Positions 18,227 through 27,229 of a DNA stretch of 64,000 bases are shown here, piece after piece (position 1 is the first letter of the stretch; every line of letters begins with the position of its first letter). This DNA is from Psychrobacillus sp. FSL K6-4046 (GTDB lineage Bacteria > Bacillota > Bacilli > Bacillales_A > Planococcaceae): assembly GCF_038624605.1 (NCBI RefSeq), contig NZ_CP152020.1, positions 1,419,312 to 1,483,311 of the forward strand. The letters run 5' to 3'. A program made the translations under genes and the position numbers. The notes below the pieces were generated by a model, which was not told where the DNA came from, made no database searches, and saw only the letters and a list, made by a program, of their open reading frames with translations.

Positions 18227-19444
18227 ATGAGTAAAATTGTGATGAAATTTGGTGGAACCTCTGTAGGCTCCATAGAGTTAATTGGTAACGTAGCAAAAAG
18301 GGTACAACTAGAAAAGGAGAAAGGACATGATATCGTCGTAGTTGTATCTGCAATGGGAAAAACAACAGATGACTTAGCGGAAATGGCTAGTAAAATCACT
18401 AACAATCCAACAAAAAGAGAAATGGATATGTTGCTTGCTACAGGAGAACAAGTCACTATGTCCTTACTAGCTATTCAGTTAAATGCACTTGGAGTAGAGA
18501 CGCTCTCTTTAACAGGTTGGCAAGCAGGGATAGTTACGGATGAAGTACATAGAAATTCAAAAATTAAGCAATTGGATGGCCAGAAGATAAATGAGCATTT
18601 AATCGCTAATCGAGTAGTAATTGTGGCCGGCTTTCAAGGTATGTCGGAATTAGGGGAGATTACTACTTTAGGGAGAGGAGGGTCAGACACTACAGCCGTC
18701 GCCATAGCTGCAGCTATCGGAGCAGACATTTGTGATATTTATACGGATGTAGATGGTGTTTATACGTCAGATCCACGCTACGTATCTCATGCAAGAAAAC
18801 TAGAACAGCTAGAATATGATGAGATGCTGGAGTTAGCTCATTTAGGAGCTGGAGTGCTGCACCCAAGAGCAGTGGAATTCGCAAAAAACTATAAGATTCC
18901 ATTACGAGTACGTTCAAGCTATGAAGAAACGGAAGGAACCATTTTAAAGGAGGAAGTAGATGTGGAGAATAATTTAGTAGTACGAGGGGTAGCTTTTGAA
19001 TCAGATATAGTACGTTTAACGATTGAGTATACAGTGCCTTTTAATGGTTCACTCGCTTCCATATTTACTACCCTTGCCAATAACCATATTGATGTAGATA
19101 TTATTGTTCAGTCGATTGTCGAAGGAATGAAGCCTACCGTTTCCTTTTCTATAAAAAAAGAATCTCTTTCGGAAGCAATTCACGTTTTAGAGAAAACGAA
19201 ACAGAATCTAGGTTTTACCTTTGCGGATTTTGAGGTGGGTTTAGCTAAGGTATCTATTGTAGGTTCAGGGATGGTATCTAATCCTGGTGTCGCTGCACAA
19301 ATGTTCGACCGATTAAGCAAGGAAAACATACCAGTTAAAATGGTTAGTACCTCAGAAATAAAGGTTTCAGTTGTAGTGCCTCAAGGCAATATGATTCAAG
19401 CAGCGAATGCACTCCATGATGAATTTGATTTGGCTATAAATTAA
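18227..19444 (+). CDS. lysC: Aspartate kinase, lysine-regulated type
   Basis: 405 residues, close to B. subtilis aspartokinase II. It phosphorylates aspartate at the head of the lysine/diaminopimelate and methionine/threonine pathway. Catalytic N-terminus shows KFGGTS (7-12), the substrate region TLGRGGSDTTAVA and DVDGVYTSDPR; two ACT domains make up the C-terminal third (about 260-405). Lysine acts through the upstream riboswitch. A strong internal SD and GTG at codon 246 suggest that a separate regulatory subunit is also translated. SD AAGGGGAGAT precedes ATG 18227. Confidence 0.96.
   Translation: MSKIVMKFGGTSVGSIELIGNVAKRVQLEKEKGHDIVVVVSAMGKTTDDLAEMASKITNNPTKREMDMLLATGEQVTMSLLAIQLNALGVETLSLTGWQAGIVTDEVHRNSKIKQLDGQKINEHLIANRVVIVAGFQGMSELGEITTLGRGGSDTTAVAIAAAIGADICDIYTDVDGVYTSDPRYVSHARKLEQLEYDEMLELAHLGAGVLHPRAVEFAKNYKIPLRVRSSYEETEGTILKEEVDVENNLVVRGVAFESDIVRLTIEYTVPFNGSLASIFTTLANNHIDVDIIVQSIVEGMKPTVSFSIKKESLSEAIHVLEKTKQNLGFTFADFEVGLAKVSIVGSGMVSNPGVAAQMFDRLSKENIPVKMVSTSEIKVSVVVPQGNMIQAANALHDEFDLAIN
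18946..18964 (+). promoter_or_regulatory. Internal ribosome binding site and GTG start in lysC
   Basis: A perfect AAAGGAGG (18946-18953) stands 8 bases before the in-frame GTG at codon 246 (18962). B. subtilis aspartokinase II is known to make its beta subunit from an in-frame internal start at nearly the same codon; here the product would be about 160 residues comprising the ACT domains. Confidence 0.72.
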
Positions 19445-19456
19445 GTAATAATTATA

Positions 19457-19845
19457 GGCTATGTTAAAGGGCAGGGTTGATTTATGATACTAAGAAATCT
19501 TAAATCAGAGAGTAGAATTGATTTTTCGCCCCAGCCTGACGCTTTCCTCGGGGTAAGCGATAAGCCACCACCCACAGCAATCGCGCGTGGTTGTGATGGC
19601 TTATCTGTCTCACTCATCCCGTAGGAATCGCCGTCTGGTGCTTCAATGAATTAATGGGAACAGCTTTAATGCATGGATAAGTGCTTATAAATTTACTCGC
19701 ATAAACAAAGCTTAAAACTGTCACCAACCCCAATTTCACAATCTATTTATGTTCTTAATAGCCATTTGAAAGTTCCTTTGTTTATGTTTAAAGTCACTAT
19801 TAAAAGAATTGTTAGTCAAAATCAACCAATAACTTTAACAAAGCT
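19457..19845 (-). repeat. Interspersed repeat family A, copy 2 (full length, inverted)
   Basis: About 389 bases matching 2521-2914 in reverse complement over nearly the whole length, with scattered substitutions and small indels. The GC-rich core lies at about 19530-19650. No coding capacity seen. It fills most of the gap between lysC and yslB. Confidence 0.85.
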
Positions 19846-19849
19846 TTAT

Positions 19850-19893
19850 TAAAAAAAGAGAGGAAGATGGAAATTGCTCCATCCTCCTCTTTA
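19850..19893 (-). terminator. Intrinsic terminator for yslB
   Basis: On the minus strand AAGAGGAGGATGGA pairs with TCCATCTTCCTCTCTT, followed by a T-run (seven A residues on the plus strand at 19850-19856). Confidence 0.82.
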
Positions 19894-19900
19894 TGTATCT

Positions 19901-20314
19901 TTAGCGTTTACTTTTTAAGTCCCATTTAATATGGAAGGTGACCAACCCAGTTTTTTTTACAAACTCATCATAGCATTCAGTTTCATAGCCATCTATTTTT
20001 TGCTTCTGCTCTGCAAGAAAGCCAGCCTCTAATCGGTGACATCTATTAATTCCACTTTGAGGAAGATTGTATGTTTCTAGCGTGTAATAGGCCGAATCTT
20101 TTGATGTTTTATCTAACTCAAGCCTTCCCCAGCCAGCCTCTTGGAAGAAAGAGATGGCTTCTTCCATTGAATAGAGTGGAAACTTTCGTGCAAGGTCCTT
20201 ACCTGCCCAGTACAATATTTCTTTTTCATGTTTTCCGAGAATAGAAGTGAGCACGTGATCTCTTATTATTTCATATCCAAAGGAAGTTACATGTGAATGT
20301 TCTCTTTCATTCAA
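19901..20314 (-). CDS. yslB: DUF2507 family protein YslB
   Basis: 137 residues, with the family start TSFGYEIIRDHVLTSILGKHEKEILYWAGKDLARKFP. DUF2507 folds like heme-NO-binding/V4R-type domains, but the Bacillus protein has no established function. It lies between lysC and sdhC as in B. subtilis, on the opposite strand to its neighbours here, with a strong terminator behind it. Confidence 0.88.
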   Translation of the reverse strand: MNEREHSHVTSFGYEIIRDHVLTSILGKHEKEILYWAGKDLARKFPLYSMEEAISFFQEAGWGRLELDKTSKDSAYYTLETYNLPQSGINRCHRLEAGFLAEQKQKIDGYETECYDEFVKKTGLVTFHIKWDLKSKR

Positions 20315-20462
20315 ACAGCAACCCTTCTTTCCAAAGATAAATAAAAACTATAATCTATTCTAGCATAAAATATTTTCACTGGGAGAGAATACTTTGTGAA
20401 AAAATAAACTAATCATTATATAGGTGAGTGTCAGAAAGATGAACAAAATCAGGAAACATACC

Positions 20463-20491
20463 TTGACGCTCTAAAATGTTGAGAGTACAAT
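20463..20491 (+). promoter_or_regulatory. sdhCAB promoter
   Basis: TTGACG (20463-20468), 17 bases, TACAAT (20486-20491). It lies about 107 bases upstream of sdhC; an AT-rich hairpin (GATGATTTA against TTAATCATC) follows in the leader. Confidence 0.65.
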
Positions 20492-20598
20492 GGATATGTC
20501 ATAAATTCGTAACAAGAAGGTGTGAACATGTGATGATTTATTATTCTATTACAATAGTTTAATCATCGCTAATTGGAAATTTGAGGGGGGTTACTGTT

Positions 20599-21210
20599 TT
20601 GTCGAAAGATCGCGAATTTTTCATGCGTCGATTACATTCTTTACTTGGTATTATTCCAGTTGGATTATTTCTGGCGCAACATTTAGTAGTAAACCATTTT
20701 GCTACAAGAGGTGAAGAAGCCTTTAACACGGCATCACATTTCATGGAGAGTCTACCTTTTAGACTAATGCTGGAAGTGTTTGTAATTTATATTCCTTTGT
20801 TGTTCCATGCATTCTATGGTATCTATATTGCATTTACTGTTAAGTACAATCCTAACAGATACGGTACTCTAAGAAACTGGTTGTTTATTTTACAACGTTT
20901 TACTGGAATATTCCTTGTTGTGTTTATCGCATGGCATGTATTTGAAACACGTTTCCAAGCTGCAATTGGAGCTAAGGAAGTTAACTTTAACATGATGAAT
21001 GAAATTTTATCAAACCCATGGATGTTAGCTTTTTATATTGTAGGTGTAATTTCTGCAACCTTCCATTTAGCTAACGGTATCTGGTCATTCCTTGTAAGCT
21101 GGGGAATCACTCAATCACCAAAATCTCAAAGAATTTCAACTTATGTAACATTAGTAATCTTCTTAGCGTTATCTGTAGTTGGTGTACAAGCACTTTTAGC
21201 ATTCGTATAA
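20599..21210 (+). CDS. sdhC: Succinate dehydrogenase cytochrome b558 subunit
   Basis: 203 residues from TTG 20599, placed 8 bases after GAGGGGGG; the frame can be extended to TTG 20581, but family length (202) and the SD favour 20599. Five membrane helices carry conserved heme-ligand histidines (RRLHSLLG, AQHLVVNHF, FHAFYGIY, WHVFETR, FHLANG). It anchors SdhAB in the membrane and passes electrons to menaquinone. First gene of sdhCAB. Confidence 0.94.
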   Translation: MSKDREFFMRRLHSLLGIIPVGLFLAQHLVVNHFATRGEEAFNTASHFMESLPFRLMLEVFVIYIPLLFHAFYGIYIAFTVKYNPNRYGTLRNWLFILQRFTGIFLVVFIAWHVFETRFQAAIGAKEVNFNMMNEILSNPWMLAFYIVGVISATFHLANGIWSFLVSWGITQSPKSQRISTYVTLVIFLALSVVGVQALLAFV

Positions 21211-21256
21211 GACCCTTCTACACCTAAGCTACTATAAATTTAAGGAGTGAAATAGC

Positions 21257-23017
21257 ATGGCAAAAAATAAACTTATTGTTGTCGGCGGTGGATTAGCCGG
21301 ATTAATGGCAACAATGAAAGCTGCCGAAGAAGGCACACAAGTAGATCTATTCTCATTAGTTCCTGTTAAACGCTCACACTCTGTATGTGCACAAGGCGGT
21401 ATTAACGGGGCTGTAAATACAAAAGGTGAAGGGGATTCACCTGCAGTTCATTTAGATGATACTGTTTATGGTGGAGACTTTTTAGCAAACCAACCTCCTG
21501 TTAAGGCAATGGCAGACGCTGCTCCAGGAATCATTCATTTGTTTGACCGTATGGGAGTTATGTTCAACCGTACACCAGAAGGTCTATTAGATTTCCGTCG
21601 TTTCGGAGGAACTTTAATGCACCGTACAGCATTTGCTGGTGCAACAACTGGTCAACAGTTACTTTATGCGCTTGACGAACAAGTTCGTCGCTTTGAAGTA
21701 GAAGGTCTAGTAACAAAATACGAAGGATGGGAATTCCTAGGTATTATCAAAGACCACGAGGGTGCTTGTCGCGGTATTAAAGCGCAAAACCTTAACTCAT
21801 CAGAAATCCGTGCTTTCCGTGGAGACGCTGTAATCATGGCTACTGGTGGTCCTGGGATCATTTTTGGTAAAACAACTAACTCTATTATTAATACAGGATC
21901 TGCTGCAAGTATCGTTTACCAACAAGGCGCTTACTATGCAAACGGAGAATTTATTCAAATTCACCCAACGGCAATTCCTGGAGATGACAAGCTTCGTCTG
22001 ATGTCAGAATCAGCTCGTGGTGAGGGTGGTCGTATTTGGACGTACAAAGACGGTAAACCTTGGTATTTCCTAGAAGAAAAGTATCCTGCTTACGGTAACC
22101 TAGTACCACGTGATATCGCTACTCGTGAAATCTTTGACGTTTGCGTTAATCAAAAATTAGGTATTAACGGCGAAAACATGGTATATCTAGATCTTTCTCA
22201 TAAAGATCCACATGAATTAGACGTAAAACTTGGTGGAATCATTGAAATCTACGAGAAATTTACTGGGGACGACCCTCGTAAAGTTCCTATGAAAATTTTC
22301 CCTGCTGTTCATTATTCAATGGGTGGATTATGGGTAGATTATGATCAAATGACGAACATCCCTGGTCTATTTGCTGCTGGCGAATGTGACTATTCTCAAC
22401 ATGGAGCTAACCGTTTAGGAGCTAACTCATTACTTTCAGCTGTATTTGGTGGAAGCGTGGCTGGTCCTAATGCTGTTAAATACATGAAAGGGCTTTCCAC
22501 TCATGCAGAAGACTTAGATGATTCTATTTATGAAAATGAAGTGAAGCTTGAGCAAGAGAAATGGGAGCAAACACTAGCTATGAAAGGTACAGAAAACGCT
22601 TACCTTTTACATAAAGAGCTAGGTGAGTGGATGACTGATAACGTAACAGTAGTTCGCTACAACGACAAGCTAGAGGAAACTGACAGAAAAATTCAAGAGT
22701 TAATGGAAAGATACGAAAACATTAACATGGATGATACGCAACGCTGGTCAAACCAAGGCGCATCATTTACTCGTCAATTGAAAAATATGTTATACTTAGC
22801 ACGTGTTATCACGTTAGGAGCACTTCAACGTAATGAAAGCCGTGGAGCACATTACAAACCTGATTTCCCAGAACGTAATGACGAAGAATTCATGAAAACT
22901 ACTATGGCTAAGTTTGATCCAGCTACAGGGGCTCCAATTATTCATTATGAAGATATTGATATATCTCTTGTTGCTCCTCGTAAACGTGATTACTCATCAT
23001 CGAAAGGAGCAAAATAA
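21257..23017 (+). CDS. sdhA: Succinate dehydrogenase flavoprotein subunit
   Basis: 586 residues. N-terminal FAD fold VVGGGLAGLMA; the covalent flavin histidine lies in KRSHSVCAQGG (about residue 41); catalytic region includes HPTAIPGDDKLRLMSESARGEGG and RANRLGANSLL-like GANRLGANSLLSAVFGG. Oxidises succinate to fumarate in the TCA cycle. Bacillus-type length; sdhB begins 2 bases after its stop. Confidence 0.97.
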   Translation: MAKNKLIVVGGGLAGLMATMKAAEEGTQVDLFSLVPVKRSHSVCAQGGINGAVNTKGEGDSPAVHLDDTVYGGDFLANQPPVKAMADAAPGIIHLFDRMGVMFNRTPEGLLDFRRFGGTLMHRTAFAGATTGQQLLYALDEQVRRFEVEGLVTKYEGWEFLGIIKDHEGACRGIKAQNLNSSEIRAFRGDAVIMATGGPGIIFGKTTNSIINTGSAASIVYQQGAYYANGEFIQIHPTAIPGDDKLRLMSESARGEGGRIWTYKDGKPWYFLEEKYPAYGNLVPRDIATREIFDVCVNQKLGINGENMVYLDLSHKDPHELDVKLGGIIEIYEKFTGDDPRKVPMKIFPAVHYSMGGLWVDYDQMTNIPGLFAAGECDYSQHGANRLGANSLLSAVFGGSVAGPNAVKYMKGLSTHAEDLDDSIYENEVKLEQEKWEQTLAMKGTENAYLLHKELGEWMTDNVTVVRYNDKLEETDRKIQELMERYENINMDDTQRWSNQGASFTRQLKNMLYLARVITLGALQRNESRGAHYKPDFPERNDEEFMKTTMAKFDPATGAPIIHYEDIDISLVAPRKRDYSSSKGAK

Positions 23018-23019
23018 TC

Positions 23020-23796
23020 ATGGTGACGGCAACAGAAACCAAAAAGGTTCAAATAGAAATTTACCGTCAAGATACTCCTGAATCCAAACCCTATTGGGAA
23101 AAATTCGAAGTAAATTGGCGTCCAAATATGAATGTAATTTCTGCATTAATGGAAATTCGTCAAAGACCAGTTAACACAGATGGTAAAGCTACTACTCCTG
23201 TAACATGGGACATGAACTGCTTAGAGGAAGTATGTGGTGCATGTTCAATGGTTATTAATGGTCGTCCACGTCAATCTTGTTCAACACTTATTGATCAATT
23301 GACTCAACCGATTACATTAGCACCTATGAGCACTTTCCCTGTCGTACGTGACCTTCAAGTAGATAGAAGCCGTATGTTTGATGCTTTGAAAAAAGTTAAA
23401 GCATGGGTTCCAATTGATGGTTCTTATGACCTTGGTGAAGGTCCACGTATGCCAGAGCGTAAACGTCAATGGGCTTATGAATTGTCTAAATGTATGACTT
23501 GTGGTGTATGTTTAGAGGCTTGTCCAAACGTAAATGATAATGCTTCATTTATCGGACCAGCTCCGCTTTCACAAGTTCGTTTGTTCAATGCGCATCCAAC
23601 TGGAGCTATGAATAAAGACGAGCGTTTAAATGCGATCATGGGAGATGGAGGCCTTGCAAACTGTGGTAACGCACAAAACTGTGTAGTTGCATGTCCAAAA
23701 GGTATTCCACTTACAACTTCTATCGCTGCATTAAACCGTGATACTACAGTTCAAATGTTTAGAAACTTCTTCGGAAGCGACAACATGGTAGACTAA
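23020..23796 (+). CDS. sdhB: Succinate dehydrogenase iron-sulfur subunit
   Basis: 258 residues. The plant-type [2Fe-2S] cysteines are C67, C72, C75 and C87 (MNCLEEVCGACS...RQSC); the second domain has CMTCGVCLEACP and CVVACPKG for the [4Fe-4S] and [3Fe-4S] clusters. It links SdhA to the SdhC heme. ATG 23020 follows AAAGGAG inside the sdhA end region; a GTG one codon later is an alternative. Confidence 0.96.
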   Translation: MVTATETKKVQIEIYRQDTPESKPYWEKFEVNWRPNMNVISALMEIRQRPVNTDGKATTPVTWDMNCLEEVCGACSMVINGRPRQSCSTLIDQLTQPITLAPMSTFPVVRDLQVDRSRMFDALKKVKAWVPIDGSYDLGEGPRMPERKRQWAYELSKCMTCGVCLEACPNVNDNASFIGPAPLSQVRLFNAHPTGAMNKDERLNAIMGDGGLANCGNAQNCVVACPKGIPLTTSIAALNRDTTVQMFRNFFGSDNMVD

Positions 23797-23808
23797 TAAA
23801 TATGTAAA

Positions 23809-23840
23809 AGCTCAGAATGCAAATTCTGGGCTTTTTTTTA
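23809..23840 (+). terminator. Intrinsic terminator after sdhB
   Basis: AGCTCAGAAT (23809-23818) pairs with ATTCTGGGCT (23823-23832), one wobble, followed by a T-run that passes directly into repeat family B. Confidence 0.87.
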
Positions 23841-24135
23841 TTGTTTAGGAAATTACAAAATACTGAACCTGTGGATAAATTGATGTCTAGCTCCACCGCC
23901 TTGCCCCTCGGGGTCAAATGGATAAAAGCTCCGGTGGCTGAGGAACTGCCTCCTCGCTTTTCTCCATTTGCCTGTCGGGGCAGAGATAGGCGCTTGCGCT
24001 TTTCTGGATGTCTAGCTCCACCGCCTTGCCCCTCGGGGTCAAATGGATAAAAGCTCCGGTGGCTGAGGAGCTGCCTCCTTGCTTTTCCCCATTTGCCGGT
24101 CGGGGCAGAGACAGGCGATTGCGCTTTTCTTGTTG
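23833..24135 (+). repeat. Repeat family B, tandem double copy
   Basis: The left arm (TTTTTATTGTTTAGGAAATTA through AACCTGTGGATAAATT) matches 18084-18130. Two near-identical 125-bp units follow, starting GATGTCTAGCTCCACCGCC at 23882 and at 24007. Each holds CAAATGGATAAAAGC and, 26 bases on, GCTTTTC-CCATTTG, giving a long hairpin, and ends GCTTTTCT. The right edge CGCTTTTCTTGTTG (ending 24135) matches 18194. Open frames across it on both strands follow the repeat and are not genes. Confidence 0.85.
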
Positions 24136-24262
24136 GAAAGTTCCCGGCGATGTTTAAGGCTTTTTTCAAGTATTGTCCGTTCGTCAAAATACGACAAAGA
24201 AACCGGATGAAATGTGTATTCCTTTCACTAATAATTTGTTAGATGGATTTTTAATTTTCTGA

Positions 24263-24289
24263 TATAATAAATGAATGATTATTCATTTT
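24263..24289 (+). promoter_or_regulatory. FadR-type operator at the ysmA-like promoter
   Basis: A -10 element TATAAT (24263-24268) is followed at once by TGAATGATTATTCATT (24272-24287), which agrees with the FadR consensus except at the right end (TCATTT for TCATTCA). A repressor bound here would cover the transcription start. Confidence 0.65.
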
Positions 24290-24328
24290 TAAATGAATAT
24301 CTATTCTAAATATAAAGGGGATTATTAT

Positions 24329-24781
24329 ATGAGAGCAGGATACATAGAAGACCTAGAAGCATGGGAAAAGGGATTTTCTTTTTATACGGAGGTCAGTGTA
24401 CGTTTTTCAGAAACAGATATGTACGGACATTTAAATAATACTATACCATTCACTTACTTTGAATATGCTCGTATTGAATACTTTAAAAAGGTTATGCTTA
24501 TGAATGATTGGCTTAATCCTAAAGGAGAAAAGATACCAGTAGTTGCTGATCTACAATGTGATTATCAGAAACAGGTATTTTTTGATGAGAAGCTTCGTAT
24601 TTATGTAAAAGCCAATTCAGTTGGTAGTTCTTCCGTTGACATCCATTACATGGCAAAGAATACTAAAGGGGATATAGTGTTTACTGGTAGAGGAAGCATT
24701 GTTCAAATTGATAAGAAAACCGGAAAATCTGCAAAATGGACCGAACAAGAAAAAGAAGTTTTTCAAAAGAGTATTTACTAG
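24329..24781 (+). CDS. Hot-dog fold acyl-CoA thioesterase (YsmA-like)
   Basis: 150 residues from ATG 24329 (SD AAAGGGG); the longer frame from 24293 starts within the operator and is rejected. The motif FSETDMYGHLNNTIPFTYFEYARIEYF is the 4-hydroxybenzoyl-CoA thioesterase signature with the catalytic Asp. Position sdhB-ysmA-gerE is as in B. subtilis. A FadR-type box at its promoter suggests a role with acyl-CoA turnover, which is inference; the substrate is unknown. Confidence 0.85.
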   Translation: MRAGYIEDLEAWEKGFSFYTEVSVRFSETDMYGHLNNTIPFTYFEYARIEYFKKVMLMNDWLNPKGEKIPVVADLQCDYQKQVFFDEKLRIYVKANSVGSSSVDIHYMAKNTKGDIVFTGRGSIVQIDKKTGKSAKWTEQEKEVFQKSIY

Positions 24782-24836
24782 CCGTCACCTACCATCCCTT
24801 TGCTACATACGTTAGTAGGAGAGTGGATAGGGGGCT

Positions 24837-25067
24837 ATGGCATTGTACGATGGTAATCAGCAAAGATCAATTTTGACGAGCAGAGAGCGTCAAATATTTC
24901 AATTATTAGTAGAAGACAATTCTACAAAAGACATTTCAATTCAGCTGTCTATTAGTGAAAAAACAGTTCGAAACCATATATCTAACACGATACAAAAATT
25001 AGGCGTATCTGGTAGATCTCAAGCAATTGTTGAACTATTAAGACTAGGCGAATTATCATTGAATTGA
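24837..25067 (+). CDS. gerE: Spore coat transcription factor GerE
   Basis: 76 residues, a stand-alone LuxR-type helix-turn-helix: LTSRERQIFQLLVEDNSTKDISIQLSISEKTVRNHISN, then QKLGVSGRSQAIVELLRLGEL. GerE acts in the mother cell late in sporulation, with sigma-K, to control coat genes. SD-like GGATAGGGGG precedes ATG 24837. It is strong evidence that the organism forms endospores. Confidence 0.94.
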   Translation: MALYDGNQQRSILTSRERQIFQLLVEDNSTKDISIQLSISEKTVRNHISNTIQKLGVSGRSQAIVELLRLGELSLN

Positions 25068-25140
25068 TTTGAATCCTTGCCATTTTCCTCAGAACAAGTC
25101 ACAATAATAAGAGGACGTATTGTTTTGAGGAGTGAGATTC

Positions 25141-25599
25141 ATGGCAGAAGAAAAGAACCAAGTGGAACTTAACCACGAAGATGTTGCTTTTTTAGAAAAA
25201 GAACTTCGGCATATTTCAGGGATTATCAAACAAAGAGGGCGACAAATCTTAAATTCTTATACGATAACGCCTCCCCAGTTTGTAGCTCTTCAGTGGCTTT
25301 TCGAGATTGGAGACATGACAATCGGGGATTTATCTAATAAAATGTATTTAGCTTTTAGTACCACTACGGACTTAATTGACCGGATGGAAAGAAGTGAACT
25401 AGTACAGCGAGTAAGAGACGAGCAAGATCGTCGAGTTGTACGAATACATTTATTAAAAGAAGGCGAGCGTATCATCGAAGAGGTAATTGACAAACGACAG
25501 CAATACTTAAAAGATGTGCTGAAACAGTTTGACCAAGATGAAGCACAAACATTATCAACTTTATTAGCAAAATTACATCTTGAGATGAAAAAGAACTGA
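25141..25599 (+). CDS. MarR family transcriptional regulator (YsmB-like)
   Basis: 152 residues from ATG 25141 behind GAGGAGTGAG; a GTG three codons earlier is part of that purine stretch. Winged helix: PPQFVALQWLFEIGDMTIGDLSNKMYLAFSTTTDLIDRMERSELVQRVRDEQDRRVVRIHL. The ligand is unknown. Its stop is 9 bases before racE, so both are probably transcribed together, as ysmB-racE is in B. subtilis. Confidence 0.9.
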   Translation: MAEEKNQVELNHEDVAFLEKELRHISGIIKQRGRQILNSYTITPPQFVALQWLFEIGDMTIGDLSNKMYLAFSTTTDLIDRMERSELVQRVRDEQDRRVVRIHLLKEGERIIEEVIDKRQQYLKDVLKQFDQDEAQTLSTLLAKLHLEMKKN

Positions 25600-25608
25600 G
25601 GAATTGAC

Positions 25609-26406
25609 GTGAAAGCCCCAATCGGTGTGATAGACTCTGGTGTGGGAGGTTTGACAGTTGCAAAAGAAATTATGCATCTACTCCCAAACGAAGAAATTAT
25701 TTATATTGGTGATACAGCTAGATGTCCTTATGGACCTAGAACTAGTGAAGAAGTTCGTAAATTTACATGGCAAATGGCAATTGCCTTGTCTAAAATGAAA
25801 ATTAAAATGCTTGTAATAGCATGTAATACTGCGACAGCAGTAGCTCTAAACTCCTTGAGTAAGAAAATGCCTTTCCCAGTGATAGGTGTTATTTTCCCGG
25901 GAGCAAGAGCGGCTATTAAAGCAACGAAAAAAAATGAAATTGTAGTGTTAGGTACAAGCGGTACAATTAAAAGTGGGGCTTATGAAAAAGCGATTGCAGC
26001 TCTGAATACTTCTAGTAAAATCATTCCGCTTGCATGCCCTACTTTTGTTCCAATTGTTGAGAGTAATGAATATGAGGGTGACTTTGCGAGAAAAATGGTT
26101 TTTGAAGCCTTGCAACCCTTAAAATCAGAGCATTTTGATACGGTTATCCTTGGTTGCACGCATTACCCATTATTGCAAAAGCATATTGAGGATGCAGTTG
26201 GTGAACATGTAAATGTACTATCATCAGCTGAGGAAACCGCCCAGGATGTATTGGAGTACTTAGATTATCATCATTTACGCAATCCGACCGAGATAGAGAA
26301 AGAACCTATTTTCTATACGACCGGTTCGGTGCCCATCTTTAAAACAATTGTCGAAAAATGGTTAAACTTGTCGAATGCAGATATACGGACAATTTCATTT
26401 CATTAA
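25609..26406 (+). CDS. racE: Glutamate racemase
   Basis: 265 residues. Makes D-glutamate for peptidoglycan. The two catalytic cysteines sit in ACNTATA (C72) and GCTHYP (C183); IGVIDSGVGGLTV opens the protein. It starts at GTG 25609 with GAGGA upstream. In B. subtilis gerM lies between racE and rph; here rph follows directly. Confidence 0.95.
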   Translation: MKAPIGVIDSGVGGLTVAKEIMHLLPNEEIIYIGDTARCPYGPRTSEEVRKFTWQMAIALSKMKIKMLVIACNTATAVALNSLSKKMPFPVIGVIFPGARAAIKATKKNEIVVLGTSGTIKSGAYEKAIAALNTSSKIIPLACPTFVPIVESNEYEGDFARKMVFEALQPLKSEHFDTVILGCTHYPLLQKHIEDAVGEHVNVLSSAEETAQDVLEYLDYHHLRNPTEIEKEPIFYTTGSVPIFKTIVEKWLNLSNADIRTISFH

Positions 26407-26442
26407 CCCTGTTAAGAGAATCCTCGAATAGCGGGGTTTTCT
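26405..26442 (+). terminator. Probable weak terminator after racE
   Basis: AACCCTG pairs with CGGGGTT (one wobble) around a 20-base loop, followed by TTTCTT. Confidence 0.5.
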
Positions 26443-26472
26443 TCTGTTCAGGTACATAAAAAGGAGAAATAT

Positions 26473-27222
26473 ATGATTAGATTTGATGGAAGAGAAACAA
26501 AGCAATTGCGAAAGGTAACGATCGAGACAGATTATTTAATGCACCCAGAAGGATCTGTATTAATCACGGTAGGTAATACCAAAGTTATTTGTAATGCAAC
26601 AATTGAAGATCGAGTTCCTCCTTTTTTAAGAGGACAAGGTAAGGGTTGGATTACAGCTGAATATTCTATGCTTCCACGCGCCACAGAATCACGTACACAG
26701 CGTGAGTCGTCTAAAGGGAAGGTTACTGGTCGTACGATGGAAATACAGCGTCTAATAGGACGAGCTTTGCGATCGGTAGTAGACCTCGAAGTAATTGGGG
26801 AAAAAACAATTTGGATTGACTGCGATGTCATTCAGGCCGATGGAGGAACAAGAACTGCTAGTATAACTGGGGCGTTTGTTGCATTAACCATTGCACTAGG
26901 AAAACTGTATGAGCAAAAGCAGCTTCCTAAATTTCCTGTAATTCAATACCTAGCTGCTACTAGTGTAGGAATAGTTGATGAAATTGGAGTAGTGTTAGAT
27001 TTAAATTACGTAGAGGACTCTTCCGCAACTGTGGATATGAATATAGTACAAACTAGCAGTGGTGAGTACGTTGAGCTTCAAGGTACGGGCGAAGAAGCAA
27101 CTTTCTCAAAAAATGAGCTATTGGAGCTTCTAGAGTATGGTGAAGCTGGAATCCAGCAGTTAATGGATATCCAACGAGCTGCATTAGGAGATTTAGCTTC
27201 TAAAATTGATGAGAAAGGATGA
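26473..27222 (+). CDS. rph: Ribonuclease PH
   Basis: 249 residues. Phosphorolytic 3'-5' exoribonuclease that trims tRNA ends. Typical start [22 protein letters not shown], the ATVEDRVP-like [18 protein letters not shown], and [22 protein letters not shown]. It ends four bases inside the purine-rich leader of rdgB, so the two are translationally close. Confidence 0.96.
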   Translation: MIRFDGRETKQLRKVTIETDYLMHPEGSVLITVGNTKVICNATIEDRVPPFLRGQGKGWITAEYSMLPRATESRTQRESSKGKVTGRTMEIQRLIGRALRSVVDLEVIGEKTIWIDCDVIQADGGTRTASITGAFVALTIALGKLYEQKQLPKFPVIQYLAATSVGIVDEIGVVLDLNYVEDSSATVDMNIVQTSSGEYVELQGTGEEATFSKNELLELLEYGEAGIQQLMDIQRAALGDLASKIDEKG

Positions 27223-27229
27223 TTTGAAC

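Noticed and set aside
23759-24187. Open frames on both strands across the sdhB 3' region (also 23817-24050)
   Set aside because: They follow the tandem repeat, and their internal peptide repeats reflect the DNA repeat rather than a gene.
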